DNA of 64,000 bases from Takakia lepidozioides (lineage: Eukaryota > Streptophyta > Takakiopsida > Takakiales > Takakiaceae): NCBI GenBank assembly GCA_030704615.1, contig CM060731.1:20274001-20338000 (forward strand), in the 5' to 3' direction. Made by a program: the position numbers and the translations under genes. Below are positions 44,037 through 54,436 of the stretch, piece by piece. How positions within the stretch are numbered: position 1 is the stretch's first letter; every line of letters starts with the position of its first letter. The notes under the pieces are model-generated. The model was given only the letters and a program-made list of their open reading frames with translations, was not told the origin of the DNA and did not search any database.

Positions 44037-45461
44037 TTACTCGAAGCACCCTGATGATCCCTCTCCACCAGGACCCATGGCAAAAATTCGCCCAGCTGCT
44101 TCCAGCTTCTCTGATAGACCACCTACCCACACAGGACTCTTGTTGGTGTTAATCCTCAATGTCTCATTGGTGCTCTTGTGCTTCAAATCCGGTCCCCTAG
44201 GATGGATCTGCACCCACACTCCATCCCTTCCTCCTTCGATAATCCCTGCCTCCACGACAAAAAGAATGGAGCCTTCCCCTCGTCACAAGTAGTTGGCAAG
44301 TTGAGCCCATAAATTAGAGAGCAAACACCCTAAATCTACCTGCCAGATAAGTAGTTATCCTGAGGTTTGTTTTCTTTGTAAGTGTGTGTGAGAGAGAGAG
44401 GGTGACGACAGTGTCTGCGTGTCCTTGCAGCAGACAGAAAAGTAGGCACAATTGTCATAGTGCTCACACACTGTCAACGAAACAATCAGAATGCAGGGGA
44501 TTGAGTGTTAATGTGAGGGTGCTGGATGGTACAAAGCATGATGATCAGAGCAGCACAGCTTCCACCTTATCATTGCAACACTGTTCCCCTGTCCCTAATC
44601 CTCTGTAAAGCATGAGCTTGTTCCTCTAGCCCTGTAGGTTGCAAGAGATGTCATACATGTGGATTTCCAGTCACAGGGAATTGTGTGTAGATTAATACGC
44701 TGACATTACTCATGTACTAAAAAAGTACAAGGTTGTTCCAGCCCTGCTCCCTAGCCCTCTAGAGATGACAGATGCTGATGTTATGCACTGCCAGTCACAG
44801 TATTGAGGAGAAAGGGCCCATAGAAGGAGAGGAAAGGTAAGAGGGTGTGGGCTATGCACTGAAGTTATTCAATCATCTTGTTGTCTGCGTTTGCTATAAA
44901 GTAACAGGTATTCACCTTATTGTGTTGATTGTCCCACCATTGAACCAGGTTTGAAAAATATTCGCTCCAAAGCTTCTCCCTGTATGTACTTGGGATTTGT
45001 GGATATTTCCCTTGGATGACAACTTCTCTGCAGCATATAACCGTGCATGGACATTGCCACTCATTTTTCTCCACTGCCAGGTAGCCTCCAAGCTCATCTG
45101 CCTGCACTACTGTGCACTGCCCCCCAAATGGCTTGAAACTGTTGACGAATCTCAATGCAATATGGTTTGGAAAATCCAGAGGAGCAAACAAAGTGTACAA
45201 CCCACACTTTCTTGAAGTTTTAGGTCCAGTGCAAAGGTTGAATGCAGTGGGTTGGGGCGGTTTGTGAGGGTACCCCGAGATACCTAAAAAACATATGGAG
45301 AAGACAGGCATATACCCCACGGGTGCCATGCATGCTGGATGTGCTAGCCTGGCTGCCCCTCCTCGGAATCTATAGCAGAAAGCTTTAGAAATTTCTCTTA
45401 AGTGGCCCATCTCTTCTCCTTCTCCAACTCTTGTGGCAAAAAGAGATTCGGGTGGTATCAA
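44037..45461 (-). CDS. OSB-like organellar single-stranded DNA-binding protein
   Basis: Two exons on the minus strand, 44916-45461 and 44037-44207, joined in phase 0 (238 aa from this ATG; 221 from an inner ATG at 45410). The splice falls inside the PDF motif: LWSEYFSNLVQWWDNQHNK | IHPRGPDLKHKS, matching WWDNR..K....PDFKHK of plant OSB proteins. OSB proteins bind single-stranded mitochondrial or plastid DNA and limit illegitimate recombination. The stretch after the inner ATG (MGHLREISKAFCYRFRGGAA) resembles an organelle targeting peptide. An OB-fold before the PDF motif is plausible by length but I cannot confirm it. The gene lies 467 bp upstream of the DYW PPR gene on the same strand. Confidence 0.65.
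44384..44402. repeat. (GT)n(GA)n microsatellite
   Basis: Short GTGTGTGTGAGAGAGAGAG run in the OSB-like intron side region. Confidence 0.8.
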
Positions 45462-46574
45462 ATCAACCAGAACGTACAGTCACCCCGGCATCACGAAGAA
45501 GAAGAGAGAAGGGCCTTGCTACTTGGAGGAACAAGAGCACTGTCGAATCATTACGTAGCAGACAGGACAAGAGACCCCATTCCAGGGCTATTAACTACTT
45601 ATGTGGCTCTGAACATCACATTTGTTTAGTACCTCTACACCACCAAAGCTCAGGAGGTCACGGCTTAGAGATTCAATCCGCAAGACAACACTGTCGAGTC
45701 CATTTACTCATCATTACTGTCAATCACACATGTAAAACTGTTGCCCCGCGCACATGCACGGCCTAGGTCTTGGCTTCCCGGGCTGCCGCATGGGCCCCTC
45801 ACATCTTCGTCCCAACGTTGAACATTGTAAAACAGGGCCTTTCTTTCTCACTACGAAAATTTGCACGTAGATTCCCGCGCAATTTGTGCACGCATATTTC
45901 CAAGCACCCAACAGCAGCTCGACACACTCTTCACTGTGAAACCCCCTTCATGCAACTCCGACAGCGAAGAAGTCCCAGGATAAAGAATGGGATTGCGGAC
46001 CCTTAGGGAGGAACAAAGAGGTGAGGGCAGTATCATGAAGAGGATGTATGGCAAGTAAGGTTGAATTTCTTCAAAACCAGAGACTCTTTTCTATCCAAGA
46101 AAGAGTTTGAAGGGGCAATGAAGAATCACTGCATATGCTAGAAGATGAAAGGATCGCGTCACCGCAATCTTTGATGACCGGATCAGGGTTGTCAGTTGCA
46201 CAACCACTGAATGCCCCCACGCTCGACTTTTTAAGAGAAATTGACATAAAGAAATTTTATGAGTGGAAAGGCCCAAGAGACACAAGTAGAACAACGGTGT
46301 TGGCGAGACTGAAGAGTGTCCAGTCTCGCCTCCTAAGAAGCTAGGAACCACATAGACATCAAGGTAAACCCATGCCACCTACACTGTTTGGCATTGCGGA
46401 CTCCGAGAAAACAGAGGGCGCGAATATGGCAGGGGCAAATGAGAGTTGCCAGCGCTATGAGCAACTCAAGGCGTCAATGCGCACACTCCGCTCTCAGATC
46501 CATAGCTCCCGACCGCCCTCCTGCGAGATTTCTACCTGCCACCTCACCTCTCAATCTCCTACAGCAGCACTTGG
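45462..46574. other. 5' side of the OSB-like gene and upstream part of the coiled-coil gene
   Basis: Divergent intergenic region. ORFs at 45770-46006, 46135-46344 and 46372-46692 (+) may be 5' exons of the plus-strand coiled-coil gene (for example a stretch ending LKASMRTLRSQIHSS), but no splice chain is convincing. Confidence 0.35.
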
Positions 46575-49500
46575 TTTTCTACCTTGTAGCTCTGCGAAAT
46601 TGCAAACTGCAAATTCAGAATTGGCGCAAATTCAGTTTCAAATCGAGCAACAGGTAAGAAAAATGGGGGGGGGGGGGTGGTGTCGAGAATGAAAAACATA
46701 TACATTTGTATAAACAAGATGGTCATGCCATTGGAGGCAGAATTGTGGAAAGTAGTTGCACGTTAGTGCCTTGGTAGCCATACCTAAGTTCTAGATTTGG
46801 AGATTTGCATGCAGGAGAGGCAGGAAGAAATAGGGAGGCTGCAATTGTCGGTTAAGGGGAAAGCACAGCAGATAGAAAATATGCAACGTGAGCATGCCAA
46901 GCAGCGCAAGAAGCTGGAATCCCGCATCCAACTCTACGCCGACAAAGCGTGCTCCCTTGAAGCTCAACTTTCTAATCGAATCGCAATCAATCAGCAGGTA
47001 GGAATGACCTTTCTCCCTACACATATGTGCAGTCTGCTTGTCAACTTAGATCTTACTTTGTCTGTCCACTCTCTTTTTTCTGTCTTGCTTGATGTTTGAG
47101 TGATGCTTGAAACCATCTTCATTCTATTCGGTTTAGGCAATGTTGACCTGTGTCCGACATTTTATACTCTTTGGTTTTCTGTACCAAATCTACAGTTTGT
47201 TGTTCTACTGGCGCATTTTTTATTCTCGATCATTTTCTCCTTTTTTCCCCCTCTCTCTCCATCGACCGATGGAGCGTTGGGCTTCCCACAGATATTCTGA
47301 TACTTGTTTTCCTCAATTCCTCACTGTCTCTGATCTATTACAGGGACTTAAGTGCAGGCTGGTATAGAGATCATGCTAGAAAAACATGTTTACTGGTCTA
47401 GCCCCCAACATGGGACATCAAACACTCAAATCCCAATAACCAGATCATCATCAGGGGCTGTTCCTGAGGGCAACTGAAGTTTCGGCTCAGCCTCACATAC
47501 ATCCACAAGTGGCTGAGGTGGAGACTATGGCCCTGAGGATGTGTCATAGCCAGCAGGGACCAGCTCTCACCTATTTTCAGCCGCTAGGACCAGAGCGCCT
47601 CCATGCAGATTCTGAACTTTATGAGGTGGCATTGTTGGATGTTGCAGGAGTTACAGGCCCAGGCATACACATTCGCAGCCAAGACACAGAAATGCAAGGA
47701 TGACACGCATGCACATGAGGAAGCCCTCATAGCTCAATATGAGGCAACAATAGCATCTATACAAGATCAGCATCATTTTAATCAAAACCAAGTGAGAGCC
47801 TACTCAGTTTTTCTTGCACTCTCTCAAAATAGAGCAATGTATGTAGCTGGTTAGCAGAAAATTCTAAGTGCTTGCCTAATGTTGATCTTTCATGTAACAC
47901 GGAAGCTTAACTTCAATTCAAGTAGAGCATGAATATTAGACTGTAGCTGATAAGGGATATTGCTCCTTCCACTGCCAATTCTTTGGTGGGAAACTAGCTT
48001 TCTCTAACCCTAATCTGAAATCTCAAAGACGTAAATGCAGAAAAACCAGCACATTGTGCTGAGCACGAATACTTGTAAAGCAGGTCCAGATGTTGGAAAA
48101 AGACACTAGAAGACGTGTGGAACTGGCAGAGGCCACCATTAAACTGCTGGAAGAAAAGTTGAATGTCATGGAGGGTCAGCTGGAGGCATCAATGCAGCAT
48201 GCCAACGAAGCTCAAGAACTACTTCAGCAGAAGGTACCAAGGCTCCCTATTACCCCTTAATCCCAATGTTCTCAACCTGTCAGACTCCGCAGTTGAACAG
48301 GATCAAATTGACATTGTTGAAATATTATATTTAGTTCTGATTATAATCGTAAAGTTGCATCTTTCTACTCTTCTTTCTCTCCTCTTCTTTGGTTCCACAG
48401 TGTCTTTGCACTTCCAGTAAAATATTAATTCTAAAACTAAAACATATCTCTCCCCAATGGACACTACTACTCATCTCTCAAAGTTTTTGCTAGTTATTTC
48501 CATATTAGTGATAAAGTGAACTGGCAGTTTGAATGCGGATCTTGGGCTGCAGGAAAGGGAGTGGAATTTTAAGATGAATCAATTGAGCACTTTACAAGAC
48601 TGCCAACTCAAAGCTATCCGTAAGTTCATTTTGACATCCCATCACACCATGACCTCCATTTTAAACGAGACTGTAACTATGCTGCTTTCTGACAAAACCT
48701 CCAAAACATCAAGATTGCACAAATATATAAAATTAACTCTCAACTGTGACTTCAAGGAAATGCCTAATCTAAATCTTTGTTCATCATTTTTTTTACTTAA
48801 TGAAACTTAAATTATGGTATACTGAATGAAAATAAACTTTGAAATTTCAAACTGAAATAAATCTACCATTAGAAAGCTCTTCAGATATCATGGGTACGAT
48901 TGAACATATTTGCACTTTGAGCGTGAACCTTTGAAAAAGTGCAGCTAAGTTCGTTGTGGCAAAGTAGCCACATCTTCGTTAACCTAGTTGCATTCTATTA
49001 CCTGCATGTGTGTCCAGGCCCTAAGCAACTCTAGGCCTATATACAAAATGATTATTGTGTTGATAATTTTTTTTTTCTGACAGATAGGCGAGAGTGTGAT
49101 GGTTAGTGGGTATCCTATACTTTGAAGTAATGTTTTGAACGACCTTCCCGGGTTAGATTGTCTTCAAACAATTCATCAATATCCCTGGCCTAATGATTGC
49201 CTCTATTGAGAAGGTTGCCCCCACTGCAGTCTTTTTTCCGTGAAGAGCAATTTGCAAACAAATAGCATGTCCATTATTTGAGCAAATGCTTTGTCAAATA
49301 GATAAACCTGGAATATGTTCTGTGACAGGAGAGAGTCACTTCACATTGTCTTACCCCCAAATATGGAATGACAGAAAAGGAATTAGCAAAAGAAAAGGCT
49401 GATCGGGAAAGAGAGAAGGAGGATACCAAGCAGCAGCATGATTTTGAATTGCAGCGTTACAAGTTGCAAAAGGTGGGTTCAACCACATGGATCAATAAAG

Positions 49501-49975
49501 AAAGGGTTCGTTGGGTACTGCAGAAGCATGGATGTTCCTACTTCCTACAACATACTACTGCTTTTGCTTCTATAGGAACATGTAGCATTGTGGCTAGTGT
49601 AATATACATATCTATGCCTTCATTCCAGAACACCAAAATGTAGCACGAGATGGTCCAAAAAAGCTTAACCATGGGGTGTTGCCAAGTCCCTGGCTCTTGG
49701 AGCCTTTTCAATAGCGAAACCATCCCTGGTTTTGCACCCCAAACCATTTCTTGTAGAAATGATGGTTTTAAATGCAATGGACATCATGGGGCTCTTCAGT
49801 AGTCTGCTTTCTCATTTGCTCGAAGACCACGAAATGGATGCAGGTGAAAGAGATGGATTGTATTGCAGAACGTGTAAAGGCGGCTGTGGAGAGCAAGGAG
49901 GCCAGCATCACACAACTTAAAACAGAACTGGCAAGGCAGCAACAGCAAGCCTCCGATCTCCTGGACCTCACCTAA
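46575..49975 (+). CDS. Coiled-coil protein, possibly CEP131/AZI1-like (3' part of gene)
   Basis: Exons: ~46575-46653 (start uncertain), 46815-46997, 47648-47791, 48084-48233, 48553-48619, 49375-49472 and 49844-49975. All internal junctions are GT...AG and the phases fit (0,0,0,0,1,0); the stop is TAA at 49973-49975. The encoded ~280 residues are almost wholly heptad-like coiled coil rich in E, K, Q and A (for example KQRKKLESRIQLYADKACSL). The C-terminus ERVKAAVESKEASITQLKTE is like the end of the centriolar-satellite/ciliary protein CEP131. That family is expected only in lineages with motile cilia. The 5' exons are not resolved. Confidence 0.55.
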
Positions 49976-50482
49976 GACAACATTGGCTACCACATAGAAA
50001 TGGCCCATAACCAGGTTTGTCTGTCAAGTCACTCCTCGCCAACCAGAGGCATGTGTAAGATCCATCTCACAAAATTGCCCCACCCCATCCATCTGAAGGA
50101 TTTGACAGATGTTCATTTTCTGGCTTTTATGTTCATTTTACTAATTTATTCATGGCCCTGACCATGTTGATGCTGAAACCTCCTCTGCAGCAGTTTCCAG
50201 GTAGGACAATATCAAGAATGCAACAGCAGTCATCGAGAAATTCGGAAAATGCTTTGGGATTGGCAGCCCAAAGTCAACTAAATCCAGAACCACTGTTTGC
50301 AGGATATGGAGCTCAATGTATTTGGAGTAGTCCCCAGCAAAGAAAAGTTGGAATCAGATACAAATCATTCTCCACTAAATTCGGTTGTCACCAAAAAATG
50401 ATTCGTTGGGGGGGGGGGGATTCTTATGGAGCTAAAATATCTTTCAACCAAAAGTGGTTTAACTTAGGTTTAAGGAGAAGCC
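49976..50482. other. No gene seen
   Basis: 3' flank of the coiled-coil gene. It contains a poly-G run near 50408. Confidence 0.5.
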
Positions 50483-50923
50483 GATTAAACCAGTGTTGGG
50501 AAGTTCTTTGATTCAGCTACAACCCCCCAGAGGTTATCCAGAAGGTATATATCATGGTTCTCAAAAACCCAAAAAACCGGCAAAGGCTCATAACCGCCGG
50601 TCACATAGTTTTGAGATAACCAGCCTGAAAACCGTCAAAGATCCGCCAAAGACCCGTTGGTTATTTGATGACATCCGCCGGTTCTTTGAGGTTCTTATAT
50701 ATATATATATAATGCCAACCGAAGTTAGCGTAAATAAGAGCCTCTTCCCTTGCGGGTACTGCCCCCTTTCAAGGGTGCTTACAATTAATCGGAACTGGTG
50801 GTTGTTTCCATAAAAAAACATCTCAAAAAACAGGAACAGAGGTTCTTTGATTCTAAGATTTTGTGAAAACCGGAACCGGAGGTTATGAAAGAAATCAAAT
50901 AACCGCCCAACACTGGATTAGAC
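50483..50923. mobile_element. hAT-type MITE with 8-bp target duplication
   Basis: Element 50491-50915 (425 bp) has 10-bp terminal inverted repeats CAGTGTTGGG...CCCAACACTG, extended imperfectly inward (TTTGATT on both sides). It is flanked by GATTAAAC (50483-50490) and GATTAGAC (50916-50923), a target-site duplication of 8 bp with one mismatch. Length, ends and 8-bp duplication are diagnostic of the hAT superfamily. It encodes no transposase, so it is non-autonomous. Confidence 0.9.
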
Positions 50924-51876
50924 GATTAAACCCTACAAGCTTCCCACTTTTCAAAGATTATTGTTCCATTTTTCCAAAAAAATAAAAATAAAAATCCCTC
51001 GCTTTTAATAAAATTCTAAGGGCTTCTAGAAGACGCTAATAACGATAATGAGAAGTGTGTCAGCTTCCAGGGCATGTGCAAGGTTATATTTTCCTTAATT
51101 ACCTAACAAAGTTTCTAAAGGGCATGTCAAGGCAGGATTTCTCCTCACCTGTTTTTTGGTCTTGGATGAACGGACACCGATGAACTGCTACGTTGATGCA
51201 ACTAGGATGAGCTGGTACAGCTAAGGGTATTTATATAAACTTGTCTTTCCTGAACAGCTAGTTTCTTTGGATTATTGTACTCGGCAGGTTGATACGGCAT
51301 TGAAGTGCCGAATATATTCTTTGCAACAAAACACTTTAGCATAACTTAAGGAAAATTCCAGATTTTACAGCAATGTCACGAGGAGATTTTAAGTAGTTCG
51401 GCGGTGATAGTTGCTGGACTTTAGAGCTGAAACATGCTTCCAGATATCGCGGCGTAGTAATATTGCTACACAGTAGTTTGCGCGGGTTGGCTGCGATGGC
51501 TAAGTGGCAACCCGTCTCTTCTCTCGCACAGTGGATGGTGGATAGTAATATGACTAAAAGCCTAGAGCCTTACGAGGTATTAGTTCTGAAGAAATTTAGG
51601 AACCATAGTTCTCTTTGTTATTGCACTTGCAAAAATTGTTTTACATTGAGGTGATTAAGATTACCAGCAAAATGCACATGTCCTTTTAAATTGAAAAAAA
51701 ACTTTGGTCTAGATTTTGCTGTGAGAAAGAAAAGAATGAAGTGTTGTTGTTTTAGAAGGTTCAGATTGGATGTGTATGTGTAAATTAGTTGATTAGCATG
51801 ATAGTGTATGTCTAGTTTAAGTTAGCCATTTCTCAATCTCATGCGCAATAGATCTTAGTTTTGGCAACCTAGGATC
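50924..51876. other. No gene seen
   Basis: AT-rich, with short ORFs only. Confidence 0.5.
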
Positions 51877-53166
51877 ATGATACAACCATTGTTATCTTCT
51901 TTGTTCCGAGGGATAGACAAGGCTGAGAGGTTAGTTGAAGTTCAACGAGAAGGAGAGAAGCTTGCTCATAATGCAACGAGAATGGTGGTTGAGGCCCCTC
52001 CCAAGCGACGAGTAGGAAGGCCTTGCAAAGAGAGAGAGTTGGCTGCAGCTTTGGTGTGTCAACCCATTGCACCAGAAGGAAGTCTTCGTGGTCAAGAAGC
52101 TCGACGTTCGAGTTCAACGTTTGCGGGCAAACAACAAAGAGGCCACTATACAAACTGGTTTACAAATGAATTATGGCCTCCAATTGCCTTAGCCGTTAAA
52201 CGGCATAAACGCCTTGGGGCTGTACTCAAATATTTGCGTCTAGCTTACGGGTCGGTACTCTCTATCCAAACCATTTTTTTAAGAGTATTTTTGTAGCACT
52301 TTCATTATAATATTTATCTACGACTTCTTTTCTGGAACGTTGATGTAGGTTACCAGGGCAACTCACTGGTCCGTATGAATAATTAAGCAAGGGCTGCCTT
52401 TACGACTAGTTCACTCCTACTAGAGTATTGAAACTTCAATATGCCTCTAATGTAGAGAGTCAACAATCTTGGGGTAGATCCTCCCAACGTGAACATGCTC
52501 TATCTACTGTACCAGATGTGGTAAAAGAATTATGTGAGTTGTTAAGAGCCATGAGAGCATCTGGTCAATCATTAAATGCAGTGATTGTTCAGCCAATTAT
52601 TCTAGGATTTCTCAGAGCTAAGGCACCACAAGTTCTAGGAAAGTGTCAGGTGTCTCTCAAATGGACACGGAAATTTATGCGTACCCATTTGAACTGGTCA
52701 TACAGAAGGCCCACAACCGAACATGGCCCAAATTCCATCTGATTGGGAACTACAAGGCAAAATGATGGCTTATCGTATTGCGTACCTGGTGAAGTGTTAC
52801 GACATACCACCAAGTTTGGTGGTAAATACTGATCAGACAGGTGTGAAGCTTGTTCCAATGTCTGGGGAAAATACCTGGGAGCTCAAAGGTTCAAAAAATG
52901 TTGGTCAAGTAGGTTTGGATGATAAGAGAGCAGTGACCGCCTATGTATCCTCTACAGCCGGTGGATCTATGTTACCTTTACAAATTGTTTTTACTGGAAA
53001 GACCATTCGGTCTTTGCCTAAAAGCGATGCAACAAAGCAAAATCTCAGGGTAGGTTTTCATTGGGCATTGTCAGCCAATCACTGGTCGACATCAGATACT
53101 TGCAAAGACTTTGTAACACTACAAGAGATGAGCGTTTTTTGGACTACGGCTTTGGCGGAGTCATAA
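51877..53166 (+). pseudogene. Pogo/Tc5-like DDE transposase, truncated and shifted
   Basis: The first open block (51877-52250) has PPKRRVGRPCKERELAAALV and HYTNWFTNELWPPIALAVKR. After a possible intron the second block contains stops near 52380-52415, then a helical region (VVKELCELLRAMRASGQSLN). A one-base shift lies near 52722. The DDE core begins LVVNTDQTGVKLVPM and runs to the FTGKT and HWSTSDTCKDFV region, then breaks off before the second acidic residue of the triad. It is related to DDE_1 (pogo/Tigger/Tc5-like) transposases. Confidence 0.75.
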
Positions 53167-53209
53167 AAATTGCACTAGGTACATGACTACAGAGCGCTGA
53201 AATGCATTA

Positions 53210-53425
53210 CATCTTAACAATGCTATCAATATAAGACTCCTGGTTCGCATTGGAAGCTCAATCCCTGCAAGTTCATTGTGTGTGAAGCTCAAACTTGTGA
53301 TTTGAAGGATCTTGTAGCCAAGTTCATTCAACCGGAAAGGAAAAATACTGAAAGCTCCCAAATTTGATGTGGGCAAGCTTATGGAGGTACTTAGCTTCCC
53401 TCCTCTAATGTAAGTGTTGGATAAG
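53210..53425 (+). pseudogene. Ribosomal protein eS1 (RPS3a) fragment, copy A
   Basis: Reads EAQTCDLKDLVAKFI, a deletion, then KILKAPKFDVGKLMEV in another frame. Both are highly conserved parts of eS1/RPS3a that normally lie ~30 residues apart. MEV is followed by GTACTT, possibly the original exon end. Confidence 0.7.
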
Positions 53426-53654
53426 TTTCATTTAGTGTCGACCTTCACTGCATATATTGGCTCTTTTCTTGGCTGGTTTCATATTTTCTTGGCTGGTATG
53501 CTGTTGGTTGGCTTCTTTCATTTCACGTGTGTAGTCGAAGGGGAGAAGTACTTTCCTAAGTTCTGCTGCAACAATGTCTTTTTCCAGCCTAGATGTTTTC
53601 GATGGATACAAATTGAAGTGCTTTGAATGTTGCTGCAATACTATAATAAAGTGG

Positions 53655-53800
53655 AGGGTGCTGAATGCAGTTGGCCTTGCTTCGTGCATGCATAATCCAG
53701 GGAAATATGGACATAGCTGAAACCCCATGATAGCATTTCCAGAGGACGGTGTGGATGGCCTCACAATCCAGGATGCAAAATCCATGACAATGTGGAGCTG
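53655..53800 (+). repeat. Repeat unit shared with 54200-54340
   Basis: GCATTTCCAGAGGACGGTGT followed by GGATGGCCT and ATCCATG recurs at ~54218 with GGATGGTCTGGATGGCCTT. It lies between the two eS1 fragments, so the duplication seems to include more than the exon. Confidence 0.55.
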
Positions 53801-53929
53801 GCTGAATGGGCAAACAGGTTAAGTGGCGAACAAGCCACGTCACTGGTACATAGTTGCATGCTTACATAGTACATGAAAGCGTACTATATGTCATTCCCGA
53901 AATTGACCATGTTGGTCCATGTATTTTAC

Positions 53930-54185
53930 AACAATGCTATCAATAAAAGACCAATGGTTCGCATTGGAAACTCTATCCCCGGAAGTAGCTTGTGTGTGAT
54001 GCTCAAACTTGTGATTTGAAGGATCTTATACCCCAGTTCATTGCAGAGGTGATTGGAAAAGACATTGAGAAGGCAACAGCTGTTATCTATAATCTACAGA
54101 TCCCCTTCAATTTGATGTGGGAAAGCCGGCTGGCTGGAGGTCTAGTCTCACTTTCACTCATCTAATGTCAGTGTTGTATCCATTG
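53930..54185 (+). pseudogene. Ribosomal protein eS1 (RPS3a) fragment, copy B
   Basis: Direct repeat of copy A ~717 bp downstream. It reads DAQTCDLKDLIPQFIAEVIG and DIEKATAVIYNLQ, a piece copy A has lost, then a damaged KFDVGK-like end. In-frame stops precede it. The two copies carry different internal deletions, so the duplication is older than at least some of the decay. Confidence 0.7.
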
Positions 54186-54436
54186 CAATGTGGAGATGTT
54201 TGAAACAACATTGGAGCATTTCCAGAGGATGGTCTGGATGGCCTTTCGTGACGTGTGCCGAATCCATGGTAAGAAAACATTGCAGACAGAACCCATGGCA
54301 ATGGTACCAGCACGGGTTGGTCCAAAGCCAATTGCAACAACAAATGAATAAAGGGTGCTGAAAGGAAAGCACTCCATAATTGATCATAAAATCCAGTGTC
54401 CAAGCATGATATCTTAATGGGAATGCGAAGGGAGTG

